Source: Trichocoleus desertorum ATA4-8-CV12
GTDB lineage: Bacteria > Cyanobacteriota > Cyanobacteriia > FACHB-46
NCBI GenBank assembly: GCA_019358975.1
Contig: JAHHIL010000006.1
Location: forward strand, 1 to 64,000
DNA: 64,000 nt
Reading direction: 5' to 3'
The translations under genes and the position numbers were made by a program. Below the pieces are notes generated by a model. It was not told the origin of the DNA, made no database searches, and was given only the letters and a program-made list of their open reading frames with translations. Below are positions 35,300-43,838 of this stretch, piece after piece. Numbering within the stretch: position 1 is the stretch's first letter; the number at the start of each line of letters is the position of its first letter.

Positions 35300-37333
35300 T
35301 CAGGAGGAGAGATAGGTGTAGCTGCTCAAACTGCGCTCGTAATTTTGTAGCAGCAGTTGAGATTCTTCGAGCGTGATCCGCTTTTCTTGCAGCGCATGTT
35401 CTGTCTGCTGGCGAATGTTTTCGATTAGGTCTTCGGCATCGTATTGGACATAGCCCAACACTTCGTGCATCGTGTCACCCTTGACGACATGCTCAATTCG
35501 GTAGCCTTTGGGTGTGAGGCTGATGTGAACAGCATTCGTGTCGCCGAACAAATTGTGCAGATTACCCATGATCTCTTGGTACGCCCCACCCAAGAACATG
35601 GCTAAGTAATATGGCTCCTCTGGCTTGAGGGTATGCAACTCCAAAACAGATTTGACATCGCGCAGATCAATAAATTGGTCAATTTTGCCATCGCTGTCAC
35701 AAGTCAAATCGGCCAGCGTTGCCCGTCGAGTCGGTTCCTCATTCAAGCGATGAACTGGCATGATCGGAAAGAGCTGATCGATCGCCCAACTGTCTGGAGC
35801 TGACTGAAACACCGACAAGTTGATGTAATAGATCGAGGCCATGATTTTCTCTAAATCTTCGAGATCATCCGGCACATAATCTTGCTGGCGAGCAACTTCC
35901 AAAATCTTCTCGCAGCAGGCCCAGTACAAGCGCTCAGCTCTCGCTCGCTCGGTCAGGCTAACGTAGCCAAAACCAAACAAGCTCACCGCTTCTTCTTTGA
36001 ACTGCGTGGCGTCGTGGTAAGCCTCTTGGTAATTCTCAGCAGTAATAGAGGCGTAAGTGTCGTAGAGATTGCGAATGATCAAATGCTCATCTTCGCGGGC
36101 GGGTTCTGGCGTTTCTGACGGCGGTTCACTGGTGCCCAAGACATCAAAGACCAAGACGGATTGGTGAGAGGCGATCGCTCGGCCACTTTCACTCACAATC
36201 GTCGGTACAGGCAGATTACGCTCGGCACAGGTTTCCTTGATCTCCGCGACCACATCATTGGCATAGTTTTGCATGTTGTAGTTTTTGGAGGCGTAGAAGT
36301 TGGTTTTGGAACCGTCATAGTCCACGCCCAGACCACCGCCCACGTCAATATATTTCATGTCGGCTCCAAGCTGGGCCAATTCCACATAGATTTGGCTAGC
36401 TTCGCGAATCGCATCCTTGACGACATTGATCGAAGAAATCTGTGAACCGATGTGGAAGTGCAGCAGTTGCAACGAACCCAACATATCAGCGGCTTTTAGT
36501 TGCTCGACTGCATGGAGAATTTCCGGAATGGTGAGGCCAAACTTGGCGCGATCGCCCGCCGAACAACCCCAGCGTCCAATCCCTTTGGCACTCAGCTTGG
36601 CCCGCACACCCAAAATCGGTTGAATGCCCAGTTTGCGTCCTGCCGCGATCGCCAACGCCACTTCTTCCACTTGCTCCAGCACAATGATCGGCGTTTGGCC
36701 CAAGCGTTGCGCTAGGATTGCCGTTTCAATATACTCGCGGTCTTTGTAGCCGTTGCAGATCAGCAAAGCGCCAGGGGTGTCCAGTGTTGCCAGGGCAATC
36801 ATCAGTTCTGGCTTGGAACCTGCCTCCAAACCAAACTGGTGCGGCTTGCCAAACTTGACTAAGCTCTCAACCAAGTGACGTTGTTGGTTGCACTTGACCG
36901 GAAACACACCCCGGTAGGTGCCTGGATAGTTGTACCGAGCGATCGCCCTACCAAAAGCAGCGTTGAGACGCTCAATGCGGTCTTCCAAAATATCAGAAAA
37001 GCGAATCAGTAGCGGCAACCCTAGGTTTCGCAATTTCAGGGCATTCACTAAGTCAAATAGATCCAGAGAGCCGCCGCGATCGCCTTTGGGAGACACTGTA
37101 ATGTGGCCCGCAGCATTAATGGAAAAGTAAGGCTCCCCCCAACCTTGGATGCGATAGAGTTCTTCGCTATCTTCAATCGTCCAGGATTTACGGAGATTCA
37201 AAGTTTCTGTTGGCTTCGCTAAATCCAACGGCTCCAGTTCTGGGTCAGCGTGGTTTTTTCCCAGCTGAGTTTTGTTAGCTCCGTTATTAGCACTCTTCCC
37301 CATCCCAGCGTTTGCTGCTGCCCGTCCACCCAT
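35300..37333 (-). CDS. speA: Biosynthetic arginine decarboxylase
   Basis: Makes agmatine from arginine, the entry to polyamine synthesis. The 677-residue PLP enzyme of fold type III shows the PLP lysine in YRGVFPVKCNQQRHLVESL, the FHIGSQIS motif with the PLP-contacting histidine, YIDVGGGLGVDYDG, and the substrate-site cysteine region FQSAPDSWAIDQLFPIMP. The C-terminal helical domain ends in LLLQNYERSLSSYTYLSS. The first 45 residues are low in complexity and may be a loosely defined N-terminal tail. It stands alone, with 211 bp to the divergent ndk gene. Confidence 0.95.
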   Translation of the reverse strand: MGGRAAANAGMGKSANNGANKTQLGKNHADPELEPLDLAKPTETLNLRKSWTIEDSEELYRIQGWGEPYFSINAAGHITVSPKGDRGGSLDLFDLVNALKLRNLGLPLLIRFSDILEDRIERLNAAFGRAIARYNYPGTYRGVFPVKCNQQRHLVESLVKFGKPHQFGLEAGSKPELMIALATLDTPGALLICNGYKDREYIETAILAQRLGQTPIIVLEQVEEVALAIAAGRKLGIQPILGVRAKLSAKGIGRWGCSAGDRAKFGLTIPEILHAVEQLKAADMLGSLQLLHFHIGSQISSINVVKDAIREASQIYVELAQLGADMKYIDVGGGLGVDYDGSKTNFYASKNYNMQNYANDVVAEIKETCAERNLPVPTIVSESGRAIASHQSVLVFDVLGTSEPPSETPEPAREDEHLIIRNLYDTYASITAENYQEAYHDATQFKEEAVSLFGFGYVSLTERARAERLYWACCEKILEVARQQDYVPDDLEDLEKIMASIYYINLSVFQSAPDSWAIDQLFPIMPVHRLNEEPTRRATLADLTCDSDGKIDQFIDLRDVKSVLELHTLKPEEPYYLAMFLGGAYQEIMGNLHNLFGDTNAVHISLTPKGYRIEHVVKGDTMHEVLGYVQYDAEDLIENIRQQTEHALQEKRITLEESQLLLQNYERSLSSYTYLSS

Positions 37334-37544
37334 CCTGACTTACCCTCTGAGTATCCTTTTGGACAAAAGAAAAGCCCGATCTTGACTCGTTGCTGGCAAA
37401 ATCAGACCTTACTTCGAATGCCAGTCTAGCGCATCCACCTGATGCGAAATGATCATCTAGCGCACTTTCAGCCTTACCTTCTGGCAGAGACTTTCTGGGG
37501 TAATCTGGACTTTGTAACAGTTGATGAAATATCAGGAGTACCCC

Positions 37545-37994
37545 TTGGAACGGACATTTTTGGCAATTAAGCCCGATGGTGTGCAGCGGAAATTAGTCGG
37601 TGAAATCATTCGTCGCTTTGAAACCAAAGGCTTTACCTTAGTGGGCCTCAAGATCCTCAACGTGAGCCGCGAGTTGGCCGAGCAGCACTACGATGTCCAC
37701 AAGGAAAGACCCTTCTTCGCTGGCCTCGTCGAGTTCATCACTTCTGGCCCCGTTGTGGCAATGGTATGGGAAGGCGAAGGTGTGGTTTCTTCTGCTCGTA
37801 AAATTATTGGTGCAACCAACCCCCTCGCAGCTGAACCTGGTACGATTCGCGGTGACTTTGGCATCAACATTGGCCGTAACCTCATCCACGGTTCCGACGC
37901 GATCGAAACGGCTCAACGAGAAATTGCTCTCTGGTTCAAAGAAGAAGAAATCGCAAACTGGGAACCCACCCTGATGTCTTGGACTCGCGAATAA
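37545..37994 (+). CDS. ndk: Nucleoside diphosphate kinase
   Basis: Exchanges phosphate between nucleoside di- and triphosphates. The 149-residue protein has the standard length and landmarks: [14 protein letters not shown] at the start, [23 protein letters not shown]-type blocks, and the catalytic histidine in [16 protein letters not shown]. The start is TTG at 37545, six bases after AGGAG; an upstream open frame to 37521 would add eight residues not found in the family. Confidence 0.97.
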   Translation: MERTFLAIKPDGVQRKLVGEIIRRFETKGFTLVGLKILNVSRELAEQHYDVHKERPFFAGLVEFITSGPVVAMVWEGEGVVSSARKIIGATNPLAAEPGTIRGDFGINIGRNLIHGSDAIETAQREIALWFKEEEIANWEPTLMSWTRE

Positions 37995-38292
37995 AGAGAC
38001 CTAACCCCCAGCCCCTAGTTAGCCCCTCTAGCCCCCCAATACTGGGCAGGGCTGTTTCATACAACGAAAGCGTTCCCAACCAGGCCCCCCTAGCCCCCCA
38101 AATTTGGGGGGAACAAGACTCAAAGTCCCCCAGAATTGGGGGATTTAGGGGGCAGTGCAGGGAGTTGAACCACATTTCAATTTTTCCTCTTGTAACATGA
38201 AACAGCCCTGCCCAATACTGGGGGGAACTAGATTCTTGCTTCCCCCAAATTTGGGGGATTGAGGGGGCGAATACAAAAGGTCTACCACATTG
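37995..38292. other. Repeat-rich intergenic region between ndk and terC
   Basis: This 298-bp stretch holds C-rich palindromic repeats (for example CCCCCAAATTTGGGGG near 38242) and a complete MITE-like insertion at 38047-38210. No gene is present. The ndk and terC genes converge on it. Confidence 0.6.
38035..38222. mobile_element. MITE-like insertion with 14-bp terminal inverted repeats
   Basis: A 164-bp element (38047-38210) bounded by CAGGGCTGTTTCAT and its exact reverse complement ATGAAACAGCCCTG. Both sides are flanked by the same 12 bases, CCCAATACTGGG (38035-38046 and 38211-38222), as a target duplication would look. Removing the element and one copy restores a continuous C-rich palindrome, CCCCCCAATACTGGGGGG. 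No coding capacity. The long duplication recalls IS4-like DDE transposases. The interior itself carries a C-rich palindrome of the same kind as the target. Confidence 0.75.
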
Positions 38293-39027
38293 CTATTTCT
38301 TTACTTCGCTCGGCGATCGCACTTCAGCGACTTCACTACTCACTTCCAACTCTGGCTCAGCTCGCTCAGAGAAACCCCACAGGAACAGTAGGCCGATCAA
38401 ACTAATCATCAACCACTCTGGCGGCACCAAAGCTTCATTAATCACTCGCAGCAGCAATCGCAAGCCAACTAAAGCGACAGTAACGTAGCCTGCATCTTCC
38501 AAATGTGTAAACTCGTCTAACCAGCGGATAAACAGGCCTGCCATAAACCGCAAAGCAATCACTCCGATTAAGCCACCTGTAATCACTAGCCAGGTTTCTT
38601 TGGAGATCGCGATCGCTGTCGTCACACTATCTAGAGAGAAAGCTAAATCGGTAAAGGCAATTACCGGAATTGCTTGCCAAAGCGTGGCAAAGCGAGGGCC
38701 ATGATGAGAATTCTCACTGTCTTCTGGAGTGCTGAAATACTGAAACACTAGCCACAGCAAGTAGGCGGCACCCGCCAACTCAAATTGCCAGTACTTCGTC
38801 ACCCAGGTTGCTGTCAGAATCAGGGCTACCCGCAAGACGAAGGCACAGACCAAACCCAGGTTAAGCGCCCGACGTTGCAAGGTACTTCCCTCCAGCCCTT
38901 GAGCGATCGCAGCCAGGGCGATCGCGTTATCGGCTGACAGGACTGCTTCTAGCACCACCAAGACTGGTAGGAGCAAGAGGGTGTCGTACCCAAAGTTCAT
39001 CGGAGTGTTTAACAAGTGGTCTAGCAT
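38293..39027 (-). CDS. TerC-family integral membrane protein
   Basis: A 244-residue membrane protein with the TerC signatures EAVLSADNAIALAAIA in the first helices and AFTDLAFSLDSVTTAIAIS in the middle, each with the conserved aspartates. Seven or so hydrophobic segments are visible. TerC relatives are linked to metal ion (manganese) export and, in cyanobacteria and plastids, to thylakoid protein insertion; the exact role here is unknown. The C-terminus is acidic and soluble. Confidence 0.88.
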   Translation of the reverse strand: MLDHLLNTPMNFGYDTLLLLPVLVVLEAVLSADNAIALAAIAQGLEGSTLQRRALNLGLVCAFVLRVALILTATWVTKYWQFELAGAAYLLWLVFQYFSTPEDSENSHHGPRFATLWQAIPVIAFTDLAFSLDSVTTAIAISKETWLVITGGLIGVIALRFMAGLFIRWLDEFTHLEDAGYVTVALVGLRLLLRVINEALVPPEWLMISLIGLLFLWGFSERAEPELEVSSEVAEVRSPSEVKK

Positions 39028-39417
39028 TAATAGATTTTTGAAAAAGTGAGCAATTGAGAATACTTTCAGCTGAAGCCAAGCGAATCAGACAGGTTATTAA
39101 GAATTATTGCTTATTCTCTTAGCTTAGCGCTTAACTTGATCTGCTGCCGTATCCCCGTTGGGTTAGAGATTCGGTTCTATCCACCACCCTCTATTCAGCG
39201 ATCCCTCTTGCAGGTTACACTAAACCACCCAGACAGATCCGTGAATGGGTGCGATAGAACCGCGAGTCAAAAGTTCTCTCAGACAACGCCTGACATCCAT
39301 CAACCCACTCACTTAGTTTACCCAGATAAAGTTAAGGTGCAATTGAGGCAAACCACGCATAAAATGGACGTGTTTGGGGTTAACTTAGCCCTGCGATATC
39401 AGACTCCCGGTGCTGCA
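39028..39417. other. Intergenic between terC and the next gene
   Basis: This stretch includes the terC promoter side. The frame of the next gene is open back to 39136, but the translated text upstream of 39418 looks non-coding (Cys/Pro/Arg-rich, no pattern). An alternative start at 39364 is possible. No other gene is seen. Confidence 0.4.
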
Positions 39418-40383
39418 ATGCATAACCCCAGGGATCAAAATGGAAGCGGTTCTGCGAATTCCCCACGCTTTGAACTCAGCCATGTTAATCAACCTGATGC
39501 TGCACCGCTAGCTGAGCGGTCTGGGCAGTCGTTGGCTTTGTCACAGTTTCAAGCTCGTTATCCGATGGGCAGCTTGACGGCTGACTTGCTAGACATTCGG
39601 GGAGACAACTATATTGTCAAAGCTTCAGTTCAGGTGGGAGGCAACGTTTTAGCTACAGGGATGGCAGTGGCTACCAGCATTGAAGCAGCAGAAGATCGCG
39701 CCAGATTGCGGGCTTTGGAAGTATTAGGGATTCAAGCTCCCCAGCCACCCCAGCCCCCTGCTTCTCCCTCGGCTTATGAGGTGCAGGTGCACTTAATGAC
39801 TAATCACCAAAGCGAAGGGGAGTTTTCGCCTCAGCCTCGCTTGGCTGATGTCGGTAACTACCGGGAAGTTAGGCAGTTCTCAGCCCAACCGCAAAGACCT
39901 CAGCCGTTACCAGAATCAGCACCTCTAGGAATTCCTGCGATCGCGCCAGAACCCGCTTCTACTTTCTCAGGTGACTTTTCTGGCGAGCTATTCGATCAAA
40001 CCTATACAGATTCGTATCGAGATTCTTATACAGATATTGATATAGATACGGCGGCGATCGCTGAACCTGTCGTTCCTAGCCACCCAGAAGTGCAACCTGC
40101 CCCCCGTAGCAATGGGCGCAACGGCAAAAGTGCAGTAAAAGCTCGCGAGATAGCACCAGAACCAGCACCTCGCGAACCCAACCGAGAACCGATGGATTTG
40201 TCGGAAGCGATCGCCCAAACCAGTGTAGAAATTAAGCGCTTAGGCTGGACGGATGTGCAAGGCCGTACCTATCTACAACGCACCTATGGCAAGCGATCGC
40301 GCCAGCATCTCACCGACGAAGAGTTGTTGGAATTCTTAGAATACTTGCGATCGCAACCTTCTCCCAACGAATCCCCGTTTTGA
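39418..40383 (+). CDS. Conserved cyanobacterial hypothetical protein
   Basis: A 321-residue protein (if started at ATG 39418; the open frame reaches 39136). Two conserved-looking blocks are separated by about 130 residues of Pro/Glu/Ser-rich linker. Block one (residues 45-105) reads YPMGSLTADLLDIRGDNYIV, then SVQVGGNVLATGMAVATS and AAEDRARLRALEVLG, which resembles the end of a double-stranded-RNA-binding domain. Block two (residues 260-315) is IAQTSVEIKRLGWTDVQGRT and YGKRSRQHLTDEELLEFLEYL, a helical module often found at the ends of cyanobacterial hypothetical proteins. Function unknown. A hairpin with A-run follows. Confidence 0.65.
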   Translation: MHNPRDQNGSGSANSPRFELSHVNQPDAAPLAERSGQSLALSQFQARYPMGSLTADLLDIRGDNYIVKASVQVGGNVLATGMAVATSIEAAEDRARLRALEVLGIQAPQPPQPPASPSAYEVQVHLMTNHQSEGEFSPQPRLADVGNYREVRQFSAQPQRPQPLPESAPLGIPAIAPEPASTFSGDFSGELFDQTYTDSYRDSYTDIDIDTAAIAEPVVPSHPEVQPAPRSNGRNGKSAVKAREIAPEPAPREPNREPMDLSEAIAQTSVEIKRLGWTDVQGRTYLQRTYGKRSRQHLTDEELLEFLEYLRSQPSPNESPF

Positions 40384-40390
40384 TCCCCCA

Positions 40391-40415
40391 ACCCCCCTAA
40401 AAAAGGGGGGAATTT
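40391..40415. terminator. Possible terminator between converging genes
   Basis: ACCCCCCT and AGGGGGG form a stem around a run of A bases, followed by AATTT. It sits between the hypothetical gene and clpP, which converge. It resembles C-rich repeats elsewhere in cyanobacterial genomes and may be one of them. Confidence 0.4.
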
Positions 40416-40428
40416 GTAAAGGGAAGCG

Positions 40429-41037
40429 TTAGTTCACCGCAGCGATCGGGTTTTGAGCAGAGGGACGGCGCTCGATCACTTGGTCAATCAAGCCGTACTC
40501 CTTGGACTCATGGGCTGACATAAAGAAGTCGCGCTCGGTATCTTCCGCGATTTTCTCTAGAGGTTGTCCGGTGTGCTCAGCCAGCATCTCGTTCAGGCGT
40601 TGCTTGTGGTAGAGAATTTCCTTGGCCTGAATTTCGATGTCAGTAGCTTGACCTTGGGCACCACCGAGGGGTTGGTGAATCATGATCCGGGAGTGGGGTA
40701 GGCTGACCCGCTTGCCTTTGGTGCCCGCACTGAGGAGAAACGCGCCCATACTAGCTGCCAAGCCCAGACAGATGGTAGAAACATCGGCCCGGATGTGCTT
40801 GATGGTGTCGTAAATGCCCATACCAGCAGTCACAGAACCACCAGGGGAGTTGATGTAGAGGTAAATGTCTTTTTCTGGGTCTTCTGCGTCCAACAGGAGC
40901 AACTGAGCCACGATCAGGTTGGCAACATCAGAGTCGATGGCGGTACCCAAGAAGATGATCCGATCCCGTAGTAGCCGAGAGTAGATGTCAAAGGCGCGAT
41001 CGCCACGTCCAGAGGGTTCAATAACGGTAGGAATCAT
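40429..41037 (-). CDS. clpP: ATP-dependent Clp protease proteolytic subunit
   Basis: A 202-residue serine protease subunit that forms the ClpP barrel with Clp ATPases. The catalytic serine is in [19 protein letters not shown], the histidine in [15 protein letters not shown], and the aspartate in the segment [40 protein letters not shown] is also conserved. The ATG at 41037 gives the family start [20 protein letters not shown]; the open frame runs to 41058. Cyanobacteria carry several ClpP paralogues plus ClpR; the intact triad shows this is a ClpP. Confidence 0.95.
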   Translation of the reverse strand: MIPTVIEPSGRGDRAFDIYSRLLRDRIIFLGTAIDSDVANLIVAQLLLLDAEDPEKDIYLYINSPGGSVTAGMGIYDTIKHIRADVSTICLGLAASMGAFLLSAGTKGKRVSLPHSRIMIHQPLGGAQGQATDIEIQAKEILYHKQRLNEMLAEHTGQPLEKIAEDTERDFFMSAHESKEYGLIDQVIERRPSAQNPIAAVN

Positions 41038-41135
41038 GCAGTTTGCCTGTCCACGCATTTTTCCCCATTCTACCGATTGAACTGATTTTGGTGGGGTTAC
41101 GGTCGGTTTAAGCGTGCGATCGCCTCAATTTCGGC

Positions 41136-43118
41136 TTAAAGTCCAAAGATTCCAGCGATTTGAGGCAATACGTGTTTGCAGAGTTGCACGATCGCGCTGG
41201 GTTCGGCGAGTTCGGTTAGCATCCCCTTGAGCCACCGGATCGCTGATTTCGCTCCATTTTTCTTCTCAGGTTCTGCGGGATCTTTTCCTGCCTCGGCTAA
41301 GGCTTGCACTTGCTTGAGCGCTTCGGCTTTGTCTTCTGGCTTGAGTTCTTCAGCACTGGCGATCGCTCGGTGCAGTTGTTCTAGCAGTTCTTTGATGCCA
41401 GGTTCATCAGGTTGTAGGGAGGCGGGTAGCTGATTAATGGTATTGGTGACGTTACCGCTAATTTCACCGAGGTTCACAACACCGCTGACATCACCCCCCA
41501 CTAAACTGTTGATGTCGCCAATATTGCCACCAGCGTTAATATTGACTCCGCTATTTTCTGGCATGACATCTCCTCGATGATGATAGTTTTCTGTATAAAA
41601 TTTAGGCTGTTTGAGAGCTGTTTCTACCATGTTTTCTAAGCTGCGAATGCGATCGTCCTTCTCAGCAAGCAGCAGTTGTAAGTGATTTGCAGGTAGAGCT
41701 TTGAGTTGATTGTAGTCTTCAAAATAAGCTTGGCTGAGTTCAGACTTGTCTATCCCTTGGGCAGTTTTAGCCCGCAGCAAAAATTTATCTTTGCCTCGCT
41801 TCTCCATTGCGACAATTTCTAGCTCGGCTGCTGGGTTGTCTTCTGCCAAGTTTTTGAAAGCGATCGCGATCGCTCGTGGATCAACTCCATGATTGTGATA
41901 CAAATCCAGTGTGTCAGTTAAGGGTTTAATGAAATCCTCAAAATCACCCTCTGCAAAAACTTCATTTCTATTATCTGGCTTTCTTAATGGATCTGGATTC
42001 TCCCTCGTCGGTAGTCGCATATAGACATATTCACACTTAACTTCAGAAAACTTGGTTGTCGTTTTAATACCCCAATCTTGAATGAAGGCTCCGGTTAAAT
42101 GGGCACCTGTTAAGTCAGCTTGATCTAGTCTCGTTCGAATAAGGTTTGCCCTGCTAAGATCAGCTCCTCGTAAATTAGCTTGACTTAAATCTGAGTCCAT
42201 AAAAATGGAACTAGTTAAGTCGGCTTTCTCCAGATTAATATCTCTTGTCTTTTTAGTGTCATAAAATATTTGATTAGCGCCTTGTTTTGTTATCAACAAC
42301 CGATATAAATAAAAATCTTCTAAGTACGTGTCCTTGATCCATGCATCTTTGACAGTCCAAGCTTGAAACCAGCAAGTACGAACTAAATTGGATTTCCTGA
42401 AGTCAACATATGTTAGTGATGCCCTTGTAAAGTCAGCATCAGTTAAATCGGAATTTCGAAAAATTGTTCTTTTACCATCAAACAATACATTCCTAGAGGA
42501 TATAGGATATGCGAAAACAAGACCTACAAAAGCCGCAAGACACAGCCCCGGAAAGAGCCCTAGAATCATCCACAAGAATAATGCATAAGTAACTTTTGAG
42601 CTTTCTGATAAGAAGAAAATTGCCCAAGTAATAAAAGTGCATATAAAAAATGTTTTTGCTAAAAGCTTTGACTTCATTCGGGACATTCGAGATGAGCCAA
42701 ATAGCTCCATTGAAATTTGAGTTTTGTCCGCAAATTCTCCAATGAATTGTCCAGCCATTATGCTTGTGAAGCAGAAGACAAAAATTACTAATTCAAGAAT
42801 AGGAAATTTTACGTCTACTCGTAATGGGTTGTCTGAAGCCATTGTGACTTCGGACCAGTGAACTAAATCAGCAGATGAAAAAAGGTTGACAGAAACAACA
42901 GAAGTTCCCAGCCCTAAAACAGACAAGGTAATTGAAACTATAAATAAACATGCGCTCCAACTTGGAAGTAAACCTGCTTTGACCCCCGTAAAATTTGCCC
43001 CTTGCAAAATGGCACTAGTGAAGTTTGCTCCTCGAATGTCGGCGTAGCTGAAGTTGGCTCCGGTGAGGTCTTGGCCTTTGAAACTGCGGCCTCGGAGGTT
43101 TTGTCCGGAGAAGTCCAT
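41136..43118 (-). CDS. Membrane pentapeptide-repeat protein with C-terminal helical module
   Basis: A 660-residue chimera. Pentapeptide repeats (A(D/N)LXX) occur at residues 1-45 and again at about 220-355 (DLTDADFTRASLTYVDFRKS, LSQANLRGADLSRANLIRTR). Between them are four membrane helices (about 53-80, 105-125, 150-170 and 180-205). A soluble domain follows (LDLYHNHGVDPRAIAIAFKN), then a coiled coil, a Gly/Asn-rich stretch (NINAGGNIGDINSLVGGDVS ... LGEISGNVTNTINQL), and a C-terminal helical module (KELLEQLHRAIASAEELK ... LPQIAGIFGL). The last two blocks recur at the ends of many multidomain cyanobacterial proteins. The gene's middle is AT-rich and lacks GCGATCGC sites, unlike its 3' third. 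Function unknown; a signalling or membrane-attack role is only a guess. Confidence 0.8.
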   Translation of the reverse strand: MDFSGQNLRGRSFKGQDLTGANFSYADIRGANFTSAILQGANFTGVKAGLLPSWSACLFIVSITLSVLGLGTSVVSVNLFSSADLVHWSEVTMASDNPLRVDVKFPILELVIFVFCFTSIMAGQFIGEFADKTQISMELFGSSRMSRMKSKLLAKTFFICTFITWAIFFLSESSKVTYALFLWMILGLFPGLCLAAFVGLVFAYPISSRNVLFDGKRTIFRNSDLTDADFTRASLTYVDFRKSNLVRTCWFQAWTVKDAWIKDTYLEDFYLYRLLITKQGANQIFYDTKKTRDINLEKADLTSSIFMDSDLSQANLRGADLSRANLIRTRLDQADLTGAHLTGAFIQDWGIKTTTKFSEVKCEYVYMRLPTRENPDPLRKPDNRNEVFAEGDFEDFIKPLTDTLDLYHNHGVDPRAIAIAFKNLAEDNPAAELEIVAMEKRGKDKFLLRAKTAQGIDKSELSQAYFEDYNQLKALPANHLQLLLAEKDDRIRSLENMVETALKQPKFYTENYHHRGDVMPENSGVNINAGGNIGDINSLVGGDVSGVVNLGEISGNVTNTINQLPASLQPDEPGIKELLEQLHRAIASAEELKPEDKAEALKQVQALAEAGKDPAEPEKKNGAKSAIRWLKGMLTELAEPSAIVQLCKHVLPQIAGIFGL

Positions 43119-43216
43119 AGGGGAAGGATGAAGGATGAGGGAGGAAGGATGAAAAGTGAGGGAAGTAGTTTTGCTACAGGGATAGCATAAAAAGTATTGG
43201 AGAGAATCAGGATAGG

Positions 43217-43669
43217 TTATTCTGCTTTAGGTTTTAGCAGCGTGTATTCTTCCTCAAAGACTTCAGCCCAAGATAGGGAAGTTAAGGAACACCGCAGCCC
43301 CATTTCATCCTCAGCATCTTTGATGGCTCTGTCGAAGCACTTCTGCCAAATCGACTCAATATGATCTCGATTGAGGCTGGGGAATTCTTCTTGGCTGTCA
43401 GCAATTTCTGTCCGCGCATCCCGAATCGTAATTGCCCAACTTGGCGATCGCCGCTCTGGTTGGCACTTCCACTTAATCACATGGCTCATGAGTCGAGTGA
43501 GTTGGCTTTTTAGCGCTCGTTTTTCTGACCTACCCATAGAATCAATCAGTGCATGGAGTCCTTCGCCCGCTTCCATCGGTTTGCCCTCTTGCAATAGCTT
43601 CTGCACCGCGATCGCAGTTTGGTAAGGAGAACTCGCTGCCAGAAATGCCCAATCTGGTTGTGCTTGCAT
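43217..43669 (-). CDS. DUF29-like protein
   Basis: A 150-residue helical protein. The block KSQLTRLMSHVIKWKCQPER, then SWAITIRDARTEI and SLNRDHIESIWQKCFDRAIKDAEDE matches the DUF29 pattern of cyanobacterial proteins. DUF29 has no known function. It lies upstream of and on the same strand as the pentapeptide gene, about 100 bp away. Codon use is ordinary. Confidence 0.75.
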   Translation of the reverse strand: MQAQPDWAFLAASSPYQTAIAVQKLLQEGKPMEAGEGLHALIDSMGRSEKRALKSQLTRLMSHVIKWKCQPERRSPSWAITIRDARTEIADSQEEFPSLNRDHIESIWQKCFDRAIKDAEDEMGLRCSLTSLSWAEVFEEEYTLLKPKAE

Positions 43670-43838
43670 AATTCACGCCTCAACGGTCTGCTACCGTGAA
43701 CAGACTCTGGGTTTGGCTCATATTCTAATCGCTTTGCTGAATGGAGTTGAGCGATCGCCCCCAGGGTACAGCCCCTCTCCGCTTAGGCGCGATAGACTGT
43801 CGAAGGTATGCCCCTATTGAGTTCTAGAATCAGCCCCT

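Noticed and set aside
38000-38280. Repeated C-rich blocks considered as a CRISPR array
   Set aside because: The units are palindromic, irregularly spaced and explained by a MITE-like insertion and dispersed repeats.
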